From Tribonema minus (lineage: Eukaryota > Sar > Xanthophyceae > Tribonematales > Tribonemataceae), in contig JAFCMP010000552.1 in assembly GCA_017506865.1 (NCBI GenBank), forward strand, positions 434,001 through 498,000: DNA of 64,000 bases, read 5' to 3'. The translations under genes were made by a program, and so were the position numbers. Positions 34,904 to 46,448 of the stretch are shown here, one piece after another (position 1 is the stretch's first letter; every line of letters begins with the position of its first letter). The notes below the pieces were generated by a model that was not told the DNA's origin, searched no databases, and saw only the letters and a list, made by a program, of their open reading frames with translations.

Positions 34904-37900
34904 CTAAGCATGTGGGGTGCTAACGCGGGCCAAGCGCAGGCGGCCAACGATCTTGTCGTTGTCGTCCAGCGCTGGCCCAGGGGAACCCATCGTCTGCCAA
35001 TATTGCACCGCCGCCCTGACTGCCTGCGGGTCGGTTGCCGTCCTATATATCATGTCAGCCATGTATGCTCTGCTCTTGTTCCACGCTGGTTGCCCTGTTG
35101 CTGCCGTGTAAGCAACCTGCACGCTTGCAACAGCCCATTGCGAACGGACAATGACTCGTCAGTGCGAAGCAGCCAACATGGCTGCGGCAGTTGAAGCGGC
35201 AAAGTTGGAAAACGTTTCTTAGACTATCAGATTGCAATTCAGGTGCATCGATGCGGTGCATTAACGCAACGCGTACACCTGTTCAGAAAGTCACAAAGAG
35301 AACTCAGAGGCTCTCCTTCAGTTCAACTTGCATGTCATGGCAATGTCGAACCGCCCTACACCCTCGGCTGCAAACCACAAATATCCACCATGGGTCATGT
35401 AATGTATCAATTGCCACTGTGGCAGCTGAGCAAAAGAGTGCAGCTCTCAAGCATGTCATCCCCACCGTCACGTGAAGTTTCATATGAGGTGTTGCCTTCC
35501 AGTGGCAATTTAAAACAACCTTGAAGCACGTAAGTCCTTTCATACTGCTGCCGACATGCTCAGCTTTATCAGAGGTCAGACATCCGCATCTGCCAAGCCT
35601 GAACTGTTAGCCGCCACCTTCCTCAGGATGCCTGCTATTTGCAAGCACCAAAGCCATTGCGACCCCGCGCCACTACAATACCAAAATAGCTTTCTGTGCA
35701 CAGGATCCGTGTACAAGCCTTCCTGCGTGCATGAACAGTCCACAAGCAGCATGATATTGAACAAGTTACACTTGCATATCGCCAGCTCCTCGCCCTCATG
35801 CCGTCCAGTTTCAGGTCAAGGAGGGTCTTGAATTCTTTGAGGTCGTTGAGCCCCCTCCAATTGCCTGTCTGCTGCATCAGGCCAGAAACGCGCCAGTCCT
35901 TGAGCCATGATGACACCGCGGCAGCGTCGCCACCAATGTGTTGGACACGTACGCCATGGTTCCCTGCGGCCTGGGCGATGCGGCTCTGACCTGTCAGTGA
36001 ACAGCGGTGAAAGAGAAATAGGCGTGAGCTACCACAGACCTTTCAAGTTGGACACTGCTGAAACCTGAGTTCAGACAGTGAAGCCTCACACGGGCACGCT
36101 GCAGGAAGTGCACAACAGCATAGGCGCGAGCGCAGCGCTACAGTCCAAACGCCATGACACATATGACCTCAAGGCTACACAGGCCTCCACAGGTGAGCGC
36201 GGCGCAGATGTGAAAAAGGGGCACTTCAACGACAACTCAACTGCTGTGGACAAGAACACCGTAAATCACGGGATATAAGACACCCCTTCCTCAACAACCG
36301 TTACGCCAGCTTTCAGGCCATCTCAGATACGGGTTTCTTGTACGGTGTATGAGAAGGGGGGCATCTTATGCAGCAAAGCTGGTATCTTACATACATTACT
36401 GTCAAAGTGATATAAGAAACAGGTGTTTTATCACAGCGTAGGCGCATGCATGTATGCGTTACCAACGGTGTTGGGGTCTCGAAGTTGAGAGCACACGAAG
36501 GAGGCAGTGGAGGAGGAAGTGAGAGGCGATACGGCTGAACAATGAATGCCGCCGGTGGTAGTGCAGCTTGTTGAGCCGGTTTAGCAGCAGCAGCAGCAGC
36601 AGCAGCAGTACCGCGTGTAACAGAGGGGGTTTCTTATGCAGCAAACCTAGCATCTTACATTCTGGCTTGACGTGGGTGGGAATTAGAGGCTCAGCACGAA
36701 GTTCGCACGCGCGCACAAGGAGGGTTAGGGCGAAGTTCGCACGCGCGCGCACGTGGGGGCGCGCGCGCACAACGAGGGTTAGGGCTAGAGTCAGCACGTG
36801 CGCACGTGGGGGACGCGCACGTGCGCACAAGGAGGGTTAGGGCTAGGGTCAGCACGCGCGCACACTTGGCGCACGCACGCGCGCGCACAGTAAGGGTTAG
36901 GGCTAGAGTCAGCACGCGCGCACAACGAGGGTGGGGTTGGAGGCTCAGAGCTGGACAGAAGCTCAGGACACACCCCAGCTGTCAGTGACACGTCCGTGCC
37001 ATCCAGAACCATCTCAAGCAAGAAGACAAAGAGTGTCAGCGAAGAAGCATTATGTATGTCAACCCGGCAATGCCCGCACAATGCCACAGCTTTGGTACCT
37101 CTGTTGATGAGTCGATGAATAAGAACTTCAATTGGTCGTGGTCGACGCTCACCGGCGGATCTCCGCAGCGCGCCTGGCCTCGTAATCGAAGATCAGGATG
37201 GCGCGCGCGAGGCCCTCCGCTTGCGCAGCGCGCGCCGCAGGACTGCCCCACGGGGCGATCGTCTTGTACGCGGAGGGGCGGGACTCAATCTGTTGCACCT
37301 TGCCCCTGAACTCCGTGCGTAACAGCACCTGCGCAGCAAGCGACGGTGCCACAGCAACATCAGCGGTCATGGATGCCGATGGTTGGCGATGGATGCCGAT
37401 GCCGGTTGGCGGTTTGAGTGATCACGAACAGGCACCAAGTCAAACAAGGAGCCGCACTTATGCAAGGTGCAATGGCCCTATAGTACACAGTCCCTTCTTG
37501 TCTCCACAAGCAGGTGAGTCAGTCTATGTTGTGAGGTTACGATGCATGCAACACCCAATTGTGCAGCCCGCACCTGTAGAGTCAGCGGGACCATCAGCAG
37601 GCACATGGCTGACTCACAATTGGCCAAGCAAGCTGATTATTGCCTCTCCGCCCAGTACATGCACGCACAGAAAAGCGCAATAGCAGCTGCTCGAAGTGCC
37701 TGTTACAGTCGCCGCTTGCTGCTGCCTGCACGACCGCCTTGCAAGCGTGTATGGGGATGCCGTGCGGCAGAAACATGTCACAGTGTGACTATTGTACATT
37801 TGATTTAGTGTGTGCCATTCACCTGGCTGTCGGTGCCCGCAGGCCACTCGTCCACCATGACAAACGCCTCCTGCAGGCGCTTGGGGTCGCCGCCATGGTC

Positions 37901-37982
37901 GGCGGTGTTCTGCCCCGTTGCCTGGGGGAATCGCTGCCGCAGGTTCAGCTGGTACTCAGTGGCACTGATGTAGCTCTTATAT
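34904..37982 (-). CDS. Paralogue of the PRTase-domain gene's C-terminal part (partial model)
   Basis: Exons I can support: 37982-37823, 37328-37153, 35990-35794 and 35116-34904 (70 residues plus stop). The last two align with the last two exons of the plus-strand gene ending at 24287: SSWLKDWRV against PSWLKAWRV, and VAYTAATG against IAYKAATG, with the same intron positions and the same phases. The exon at 37328 (LARAILIFDYEARRAAE) resembles the exon at 22170 (KAGVLMEVEMQRKQDQE). Exons 37982 and 37328 join in phase. Something is missing between 37153 and 35990, where phases disagree. The intron after 35794 would start with GC, not GT. The 5' part is unresolved and I cannot say whether this copy keeps a phosphoribosyltransferase domain. 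Function unknown. Confidence 0.6.
36680..36945. repeat. Minisatellite mixing GCGCGCAC and telomere-like GGGTTAGGGC
   Basis: Four to five units of about 45-60 bp: AAGTTCGCACGCGCGCAC or AGTCAGCACGTGCGCAC followed by AAGGAGGGTTAGGGCTAG. Alternating purine-pyrimidine GCGCGC tracts could adopt Z-DNA. It lies inside the presumed intron of the paralogue gene. Confidence 0.85.
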
Positions 37983-38551
37983 CTGACCATGGAGGAGGGG
38001 CAATGTCAACGAACGATCTGAGATGCTGGATGGTCACGTGGTCGACTTTTACCATCCCAACTTGCATTGATGCTCGTTGGTCGAACCCAAAAACAAGTTG
38101 AAGTTCGTTTCTTCTGGACCTTTGAAACTTGAGCACCTATACGCTCCACACCAGCAAGCAGGCCAATACAGTAGGAGATTACGGTGGCTTCAACGTCATA
38201 CAGATACTTCGATACACGGGTCACACAGTACCACGGCAACCAATACACTGGTGGCGTGCAGCCCTCGACTGAGGGTGGACAATGCAGGCTCAATCGTCCA
38301 CAAATGTTGCTTGTATGCTTTTCAGGTGATAGCTGACAGCCAGTGGCGCAGCGAATGACCCCAAGCAAACGTGCAGCGCGCAAACTAGGTCGGATGCAAG
38401 CCGCCACCGCACAGAGAGCAGACATGGCCACGTGACTGGTGAAACCCCTTACATTTTTCTACTGTCGACAAGGTACTACTGCGGGGCAGTGACTCATTCA
38501 TCAGCACGACATGACATGACACGACTCACGCTTGGTCAAGCGCCCGCATTG

Positions 38552-38985
38552 ACGTGGGCACATGAGCGTAGTAGCTACGCTTGCTCTGCTCCATTGTGGT
38601 CTTGGAGGGCGGGGGCGGCTGGAGTATGTCGCTGTCGACGACATGCGTGTACGCCTGATTTCCGAGTACCTTCACATTGACCAAGCCGACCTTGATGCTG
38701 CAAGTAAGCTTCCCGCACTTGCGAAGGAACCTAGCGCGGAACTCCTGCCGGCGGACTTGGGCACATGAGCGTAGTAGCTACGCTCGCTCTGCTCCATTGT
38801 GGTCTTGGAGGGCGGGGGCGGCTGGAGTACGTCAATGTCGAAGTCCGCCGGCAGGAGTTCCGTGCTAGGTTCTTCGCAAGTGTGGGAAGCTTACTTGCAG
38901 CATCAAGGTCGGCTTGGTCAATGTCAAGGTACTCGGAAATCAGGCGTACACGCATGTCGTCGCGAGTGTACTCCAGCTACAAGTG
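38552..38985. repeat. A-B-A-B' structure: direct repeat A, inverted repeat B
   Basis: Block A (GGGCACATGAGCGTAGTAGC.. to GGCGGCTGGAGTA, about 72 bp) is at 38552 and 38757. Block B (about 130 bp, beginning near 38625 with GACGACATGCGTGTACGCC and ending GCCGGCGGACTT) is repeated in reverse orientation at about 38835-38975. Identity is high. The two B arms flank the second A and could fold into a long hairpin. B on the minus strand reads as a plausible exon (38976-38895: LEYTRDDMRVRLISEYLDID), so an exon may have been copied in inverted order. Confidence 0.85.
38895..38976 (-). CDS. Possible exon, gene unassigned
   Basis: An 82-base open segment between a good acceptor (CTTGTAG) and a good donor (GTAAGC) encodes 27 residues, LEYTRDDMRVRLISEYLDID and on. 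It might belong to the 5' part of the paralogue gene to its left, but the phases do not join directly to the exon at 37982. No family recognised. Confidence 0.35.
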
Positions 38986-39060
38986 CAAAGCAGCAGCAGC
39001 AGCAACGGCGGCCACAAATTATGGAGGAATAGGAACACAACATCATGGAGCGGCAACAAG

Positions 39061-39400
39061 GTAGGGCAAGCCCAGAGAGTTTACTTGGCGTGACAATCAT
39101 GATGACCCAGAAAACGAACTGTTCAATGCACGCCAAGTTGACTTTGATACAATCTTCAACATCATCCAGTTTCGGTACTGTTTGAGAAGCACATGCATAC
39201 TGCAGGGTTGCGAACCAGCGGGTAATGCGTTTTCCTGTGTGGCGTTTAACGTACGACTATAACGTTTTTTTCAATATATAATCTGTAGTGCGTAGGGTTG
39301 CCGACAGCGTAAACATATACGTCATATATACCGTATTGATTTCAATATACGCTTTTTGGATCACAATGCCTGTTTCGCCCCCAGGGCGTGTTTCGGCGAA
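39061..39400. other. AT-rich island with an orphan coding-like fragment
   Basis: A plus-strand frame after 39061 reads GKPREFTWRDNHDDPENELF, then RQVDFDTIFNIIQFR, about 45 residues with codon use (AAT, GAT, GAA, ACA) unlike neighbouring genes. It is followed by AT-rich sequence with repeated TTCAATATA and ATATACG (39250-39360). This could be a decayed DNA transposon or an old exon. I cannot name a family. Confidence 0.35.
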
Positions 39401-39619
39401 GCGAGAGCAGTGCAGAGTTGCTGCGCAAGCTACTGCGCAATAGAAGCATTCGAGGGGCCAGCACAGCTTGATAACTCACCGTGTGCACTCACTAGTCAGT
39501 GAGTACTCATCTGCCCATTCAATCAGCTGCAGTCGTGACCTCCCAGCACAAGCCTGGCTTGCTGTTCAATGCTGCGTCCTCGGCGCATGGTGTGCGTAGC
39601 GAGTGTAAGGCTACGGTCA

Positions 39620-40788
39620 TCATTGGCCGCCGAGCCGCGCGCGTTGGCGGCGGCAGCGGCGCCGCTCCCCGGCACTCCCCCCACATCCTTGAGCGGAGCC
39701 CGTCGCCGCTGCTGCTGCGGCGGCGGCGCGAGGTGCTGCAACAGGGCGTCCTGCTGCTGCTGCTGCTGATGCGCCACCTGGGGGCCAGCGGCGGCGGCAG
39801 AGGCGGGCCGAGCGGCTGCCGCACCCTCCGCCGCGCCGCCACTGCTGCGCTCCTTGCCAGGATTCTCCAATAGCTGCACATAAAGTGCACGTACAACATG
39901 GCGGTGTGGTCGAAAGAATCACTGACCGCTGAAGTAGAAGACGACACAGGGCGTCACCCACACGTGGTGCAGTGTCAACGCTAGAAAGCTCAAAACACAG
40001 CCCCAAACAAAGGCCTTGAGTGCTGTGGGGGCTGTGAGAGTTTCGAGCTGCGCATGCGTACCACACCCACAGTAATCTGTCGCGCAAACACATACCTGTG
40101 GGGCATATTCTGTGCACCATTGGTGCAGCTGTGGCTCGAACGCCTCCAACAGGTGCAGCGGGTCAGGGACATGCTGCACACACAGCGGCGAGGGCATGCA
40201 GCGGCGGGGTCAGCACCGGCAACATCGGCAAACGTGCTACGCACAGAGGATACACTGGCAACGACGTAAAGCACGGCCCTACTGTACATAGAAGCTGCGA
40301 GCACGAAAAGGAGGAAACACCAGCGCGCTGCTCAACTCAATCACTCAGCACAGAAAAAATGTGGTACACACTCACGCAGCACGTACCTCTTTGTTGGGAA
40401 GCTGCCTCGACGGCAAATACAAGGCGTGCGTGTGTGCATCGCGGTGTCCTCCGGAGCTCAAAAACCGTTAAAAAAACTAAAAACACACACACCATCACAT
40501 CCCTGCGCACGCCGCCAGCCAGATCAGTCAGCATTCACGAAACTCATAGGGCGAGGCTCACCTGCTCGCTCTTGCTCCATGCTCACAGGCCGCTGTGCAT
40601 TGACATGTGTCTGAGCTTTACCATCAAAGATCCCGGCTAAACCTCCGCCCTTGCGCCTCGAGGGGGAGTTTCGCCCTTCCGCCCCCTGTTTTTGTATTTT
40701 TTTTTGCGCCCTCGTTCGTTCTTGAAGTTCGGCAACTTGCAGTTCAGTTATATTGTTGGCTGTTGGCTGAGTTGGTGAGTTGAACACT
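39620..40788 (-). CDS. Small predicted membrane protein (5' and 3' ends uncertain)
   Basis: Exons 40788-40562, 40448-40387, 40173-40096 and 40047-39927 join in phase and read through GGGLAGIFDGKAQTHVNAQ, ALYLPSRQLPNKE, HVPDPLHLLEAFEPQLHQW and LETLTAPTALKAFVWGCV. The fourth exon encodes a hydrophobic stretch of about 25 residues (VWGCVLSFLALTLHHVWV), a probable membrane helix. The first exon starts at an acceptor-like CTTCAG and has no usable ATG except near its end, so a starting exon is missing. The last exon begins at 39873. Strict phase gives an Arg/Ala-rich tail ending at 39620; the alternative frame gives a Gln/Ala-rich tail ending at 39523, which looks more natural. Function unknown; shares a divergent promoter region with the aspartic protease. 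Confidence 0.5.
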
Positions 40789-40989
40789 CTGAAGGAAGGT
40801 GCAGACTACATATACCCACGCAGTCAATAAGTCGAGCACAGACTGAGAAAACGCAGATCCACCTCAGACATGTGAAAATTGTGTTCACACCGACACCGAC
40901 ACCACCGACACACCGGCAGGCGCTGTGGTGCCGCCGTAGTGCACGGTCGCGTGGCGCAAACGGAGTCCTCCAATTTGCAGAAGCAGCGG

Positions 40990-43900
40990 ATGAGACTGGC
41001 GCTCCCTGTGCTGCGAGTGCTCTTGCATGCACTGATTTGGGCCTATTGTCATGGGAGCTTGACCAGAGCGAATGCTGCAGGATCTCGGCCCGCTTTGCCT
41101 GCTGCGAGCTCGGCTCCTCCTCAACAGCTGACCTCTCGTCGCGGAGTGCTGTCAGCTGTCGTGGCAGCGACGACGGCGGTTCTGTATCCTGATCAAAGCT
41201 GGGCAAACGTAAACTCGAACGGGGGCAGGGTGATAAACTTGCCACTGGAGAATTGCGGCGGGAGCTGGTGCACGCTATTTGCGGTAGAAGGAAACGGTGA
41301 GTGTCCTGCTGCCCGCCTGCGTAGGCCTCGTGCAGCCCTTGCTGCATCACGCGTATAGGTGCTGTCTCCGAGAATTTGTTGGACTTTATCAGCATCTCTC
41401 CCCCGTGCTTGGCCCCAAGCCCCATGCATGCAAACCGTCGAGAGGTGTACCAAACAGCAACTTCTTGCGCTGCGCATACTTCTCACCGCAAACACGCTCC
41501 CTCATGTCTTGGTAAAGTGTTGCATAAGAACAGGATATTGTCACATTGCAGGTGTTCTGTTGCCACTGCGCTATGGCACAGCGCTGCAGCACCTCTGCCG
41601 CTTCTCATATACATTAGATACGGCCTGGCACTGCAGCCCCAACACCTGACTGGAGCTGCCACATAAAGCGGTCGGACTCTGTAGGCTTTGCATGTTGTTC
41701 TGCTGGGTGTGAAACTCAGAGGAGCCTCGCCGGCACCAGCAGTCAACATCTTTGTGCTTTTGACCGGCTGCTTGCGCACCAGCAATTGCCCTAGTCGTCA
41801 GGCGTCCGTTGTGGTGCCGCAAATTGTGGTGTTCCAAATGTTTTGCTGAGTGCAGCAGTGAAGGCTCTGTCCGACACACAGTTCTGCAATGCCCCTCAAT
41901 CACAAGCTCTGTGCATGCCGGAGATCGCTCGCGCTGTCAGCGCTGTGCATCACCACATCTACGCTAGCGACGGCGTGCTGGTGTTGTCATCTCAAAAGGT
42001 TTCTCCTCTTCCCGCACTGCCAGCCAGCCCCGTTGCATGACCACGCGCCTGTGAATGCGCTTGCGTTGCGCAGCTGCTGCTACGCGTAAAGCATCACAGT
42101 GCTCTACCATGGTCAGCAAACGTCAGTGTTTGCACTAATACTGATGATCGCGTGTCTGGTGCCCTCTGCTCCCCCCCCCCCTCCCTCCTTGCACTGTCAG
42201 TATTTCGTGGGGTGCTGGACACCGGCTCCCCTTTCCTTACGGTGGCAGGCAGCTGCACGCGGCGATGGGGCTGCTTCAGGGGCGAAGGCGTGCCCAGTGG
42301 CCTAGACGATGTGAGTCTTGTGCATTTTCATGAGGTGTCGGTCTGCACACTGTTGCAAGATGGATCTCTCGCTCTATGCGCCGACAGACCTCTTGCGTGC
42401 ATATAGAATGAGGTGAAAGAGTGGGCCTCGCCCAGCTGCCTAGACGATGTGAGTCTTGTGCACTTCCATGCGGCATTGGCAAGGATACTGTCAGCATCTC
42501 GCTCTCTTGGCGCCTAACAGGCCCCGGCATGTGTGAAGCATGAGGTGCGAGAGATGGGTGCGATCGCAATAACGCGCTACGCCGCATGGCGTTTACACAC
42601 TTCAGTAACGTGCACAGGATTCAGCTCCAGCCGAGTGATGTCTTCTCCTCTCTGAATGTCGGCGCAATTCATCGCCACGTGTGCACAGAGACGTCGGCGT
42701 GTGCGCTCATGGATGTTGAAGTTGCTGGGATTGAACGTGAAGTTGCGCTTCACAGTCTTCATGGCCTCACCTGGCATGCATGGTGACAAATCGTAAGTGC
42801 CAGAGAGCGACTAGTGGCGCCAATCGAGTGTGTATCGCTCACCACCGTGCCAGACATCGACGACCAAGGGACTCAAGCTGACACAAGACTCGCGGCTACT
42901 GCATGTACTGCGTTGAGAACCAGCAGGCAAAATATGAACAGCCACGTCAGTGCCCAACAGGACCCAACCTCAACATGGGCTGAGCTCTGCGCTGTCACCC
43001 ATCCACGGCCGCTGCCGACAGCCACACTCATACAGGGCAGCCGCCACGCCCTGTCCTCAGCAGAAGGTGCACAGTTCAATCACTCGCGGTGACCTGCACG
43101 CACGCGCACACGGCGCTTGTCCGTCCGCGTACACCTGTCCTGCTTTTGAATTCGATGGCGTGCGGCTCCGCCCATGGACGTGCTGCTCACATTGCGCAGC
43201 CCGCCGCCTCGTGCACGCGCGACAGCAGCATCTAACCCCAACCCTAACCCTACGACATGCAATGCGTGCTGAACTCACGTGAGACCCTGCGTCCTGAGCA
43301 CGGACTGCAGTAAGCAAACGCCCGCGCCCCCTGCCTCCGCGCGCGCGCGACCGCCGCGGCAGCACTTAACCCTAACCCTAGCCCCAACCCTAACCCTATT
43401 TTCAACCCCGACCCTAAGCTGACCCTGTTGAGCATCGCCACGCGTGCGTCCGTCCCGCAAACAGACGATCGAGATTTACGCGGGCAACTCGGGGCCCGTG
43501 TCCTGGAAGAAGGGCATGCTGGAGCTGGGGTTCCTGCGCAGCGACGTCGACGACGAGGGCTTCATCTTCAACAAGTTTATCTTTGGCGTGCTGAGCGATG
43601 AGCTCGTGAGCCGCCCCGGCGGGGTCTTCCTGGGGCTGGTCAAGTACAACACCAAGGGCATCCGGCCCACGTGAGTGCGCGGAAGGGGATGAGCGCGACG
43701 CTGTGTTTCAGTGTACCCGTGCTGTGCGTTCAGCGTACTGGCACTGTACCCACGCTGCTCTGCTCACGTGGTGACCTAGTGGCAGCGTGTGCAGCAGTAT
43801 GTGGGCCTGGTGTGCACAGCACAGCGCGACTTGAAGTCGTGTTCATAGCAAACTCATCCCATGCTTCTGCGGTGACTTCGGTTGCTGTTGTCTGCCACAG

Positions 43901-44559
43901 CACACGACTTGCGGGCGCATACCCGCTTGACTACTCAACTGAAATCCAACACTCATGCACTCACGTACTCGCCGACTCGACTCGCGCGCGCGCGCAGGTT
44001 CCTCGGGCAGACGGACGTCGCGGCGCTGCGCTTCGACTTCCCGCGGCGCGTGCTGAGCCTGTCGCGCGCGCCGCTCATACCGCGCGCGTGCGCCGACGCC
44101 GTCCCCCTCGTCGACCTGCGCCCGCTCGGCGACCCCGTGCAGCACTACGCGGCGCGCGCCGCGGCGGTCACGACCAAGCAGCGCGCGCTGCACCCGCCGC
44201 CGCCGCCGCCAGCGCACGGCGCCGCCGCCGCCAAGGACGTCTACGTCATCTTCGACACGGGGACGACGGGGCTCGCCGTGTCGCGCGCGCTGTGGGACGC
44301 GGAGGATGTCTACGCGCGCGTCAATGGCGGGCGCCCCTTTCGCGACGTCGCCGTGACGCTCGCGACGGAGGGCGGCGGTGCGGTGACGCTGTGCGCGCGC
44401 CGCCCGCTCACGACGCCACTCGACCTGCCGTGGCGCGGCTTCAACGAGCGCGCACACCTCCTCGTCATCGGCCTCGACTTCATGTCGAGCGTCGTGCTGA
44501 CCATCGACGTCGATGACCGCCGCCTGCTGTGGCAGCAGCTGCCGGACGCGGATGTGTGA
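40990..44559 (+). CDS. Pepsin-type aspartic protease with plastid-lumen-like presequence
   Basis: Exons 40990-41296, 42201-42310, 43465-43670 and 43998-44559 join in phase to 394 residues. Both catalytic motifs are present: VLDTGSPFL (Asp109) and IFDTGTTGL (Asp294), the bilobal A1-family arrangement, with a C-terminal LVIGLDFM..LTIDVDD block. The first ATG opens a signal peptide (LALPVLRVLLHALIWAYC). Residues 48-72 then read TSRRGVLSAVVAATTAVL..SWA, a classic twin-arginine signal with an A-x-A-like cleavage site. Together they suggest ER entry, plastid import and Tat transport into the thylakoid lumen. No Phe was seen right after the first cleavage region, so plastid routing is inference. A proline run (six) sits before the second catalytic motif. 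Intron 2 duplicates the exon-2 donor edge; intron 2 also holds telomere repeats. Confidence 0.85.
42294..42480 (+). repeat. Echo of exon-2 donor edge (aspartic protease)
   Basis: The exon end and donor CCTAGACGATGTGAGTCTTG (donor at 42311) is repeated exactly about 140 bp downstream (donor-like site at about 42450), with flanks CCCAGTGG / CCCAGCTG before and TGCATTTTCATG / TGCACTTCCATG after. The GTGAGT is intact in the echo. Confidence 0.92.
43231..43400 (+). repeat. Interstitial telomeric repeats (CCCTAA)n
   Basis: Clusters AACCCCAACCCTAACCCTA (about 43234-43252) and TTAACCCTAACCCTA..CCAACCCTAACCCTA (about 43367-43398) lie at the end of intron 2, within 70 bp of the exon at 43465. Confidence 0.9.
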
Positions 44560-46448
44560 CAGTGGCCCCTAATTCTGATGGGGCAACTAGCCCTTGCTGG
44601 ACGTTGCCGTGGTGGCAGCAGCAGCGGCGGCGGGGAATGCTTGAGCAGAATGTGCAACGCCAAGTGCCCCTAACTGAACATTAACGCCGCGGCGGCGGCG
44701 GCGGCGGGCGGCGGCAGGGCGTATGTGAGCTGCCTCCAGGGGCCTGCGGCTGGTTTATGTTTAGTAGTTGTTGTCATTACGGTGTGGGTTGCGGCAGCGA
44801 CAGTCATGGCGGGATCACAGCGGCGGGCCACAGTTTGTTTGCTTCGACAACAGCTCGTACATTGTGGCGCGTTCGTCATCAGGCTCGTGCTAAGGCTTGC
44901 TGCTCTCATGCAAGTTTACAGCAGACCTTCTGCTGGCGTTCTGGACTGCCGCCGATTGCCAACCGGCCATGAGGTGCAGCGCGCGCGCGGTAATGCTGGT
45001 GCGATGGCAGCAGCAAACTTGTGCTGTGCCAAGTATGCGCACACCTTTACAGGCTGTAATCCGTGTGCACTTGAAGTGACGCACTTGATAGTGCCAGCGT
45101 GCCCAATGAGCGCATACCATTCTGTGCCTCACAGCAATTTACATCACACACGGGCACAAATACAACCGTATGGTGGCACACTTGTGCGATGCTCCATGCG
45201 CCTTGTGCGGCTGCGCTTGAAGTCGCAGCGCTTCACACACTCTTCTCATCTGGCAGCTGCCTGCTACGTGACTGCTTGTGTGTGCTCTGCTGGGTCTGGC
45301 AGGCACGAGGGCACATTGCAAAGACTTGTTCATTCCACCATGTCGGACCAACAACAGGGCGCACTTGATTGATGATGTGAGCTTGGCAAATGTGCTCCCA
45401 CACTCAAGGTCACACCCAGCTGCGCCGTGCGGGCGGTGCAAACAACACAGACTATCTCGTGAAGGGATGCGCAGGTGAAACCAAGTTCAGGCGATCCCGG
45501 CCCTCGACAGCAGTCGCCACTTCACTGCGCGCTTTCAGATCTGCCCAGGGCACCGTCACAGTGGTGTGTGCTGAAATGCGCCAGGTTGAAGTTGAAGAAC
45601 TGCACTTGTTTGAAGTTGCTTTCCTGGACACAAGTGGCTGGGCTGGGGATGTGGGCCTGACGCAAGAGTCAGCTGATAACGTGCTCCGCGACACTGCGCA
45701 GGCGATCCCAGTGCAGGCGATCTCCGCCCGCGACAGCACTCGCTACTTGACCTTCAGATCTGCGCCAAGTTGAAGCACCGCGTCACAACTCACAAACTAA
45801 ACTGCCGGGCCGGGCCGGCACCGGGCTCTGCGCAGCATCGCAAATACGCAACAGAGCTTGCAGTGTGGTGCATGCCCACCCCCCCCACATCACAGACAGC
45901 ATCTGGCGTGCGGCATCTGTGAATACATGCGTACGTGGGCACTCACGGCCTAAGCAGCTGCACAAGATTGTGATCAACACAGGCTACAGGCGGCACTCGA
46001 GACATCCGCAGCCTTGGACGGTTGTCTCCTTTTTCAAAATGAAACAAACATGGCCCAAAGTCAGCACCACTGCAAACGGACACAACCCAAGCAGAGTAGC
46101 ATGCTTGAGTGAAGTACATCATCCCACATTAAGACCACTTGCTTGAACGGACTCCAGGTGCATTTCATTTTTTGAATTTTGTGCTTGCAGGTACACCAAG
46201 AGCACAGCGCATGCAACAATAAAACCTTTCATCTGAGTATGCAGAGCAATAACCACGGCAAGTGCAGATAACTGCACCCGAGGACAGGAAAAGGGGTGTG
46301 GCACAAGCAGACAGCAACAAACCACATTGTTGCCACAATGCCAGGCGCAGTGAGCATGCTTACCATGCCCTCACACAGACCACACAGACAACGATTTCAG
46401 TACACGAGTAGTATATATTCATCACAATCTGTATTAGAGTCATTCAAA
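44560..46448. other. Intergenic between convergent genes
   Basis: No supported gene. A segment of about 75 bp (CAGGCGATCCC..CGACAGCA..TTCAGATCTGC) occurs at 45487-45550 and again at 45696-45770. A plus-strand frame of 127 codons across both copies lacks any family signature and I do not call it. Confidence 0.5.

Noticed and set aside
36568-36915. Repeated RVRARVSTRA-type peptides on both strands
   Set aside because: Translation of the GCGCGCAC/telomere minisatellite in the paralogue intron.
41843-42040. Exon-like frame between aspartic protease exons 1 and 2
   Set aside because: Exons 1 and 2 already join in phase across it (EGN-V-FRGVLDTGS), so an extra exon would only interrupt the fold.
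45390-45773. Plus-strand 127-codon frame
   Set aside because: It spans two copies of a non-coding repeat and has no homology signal.
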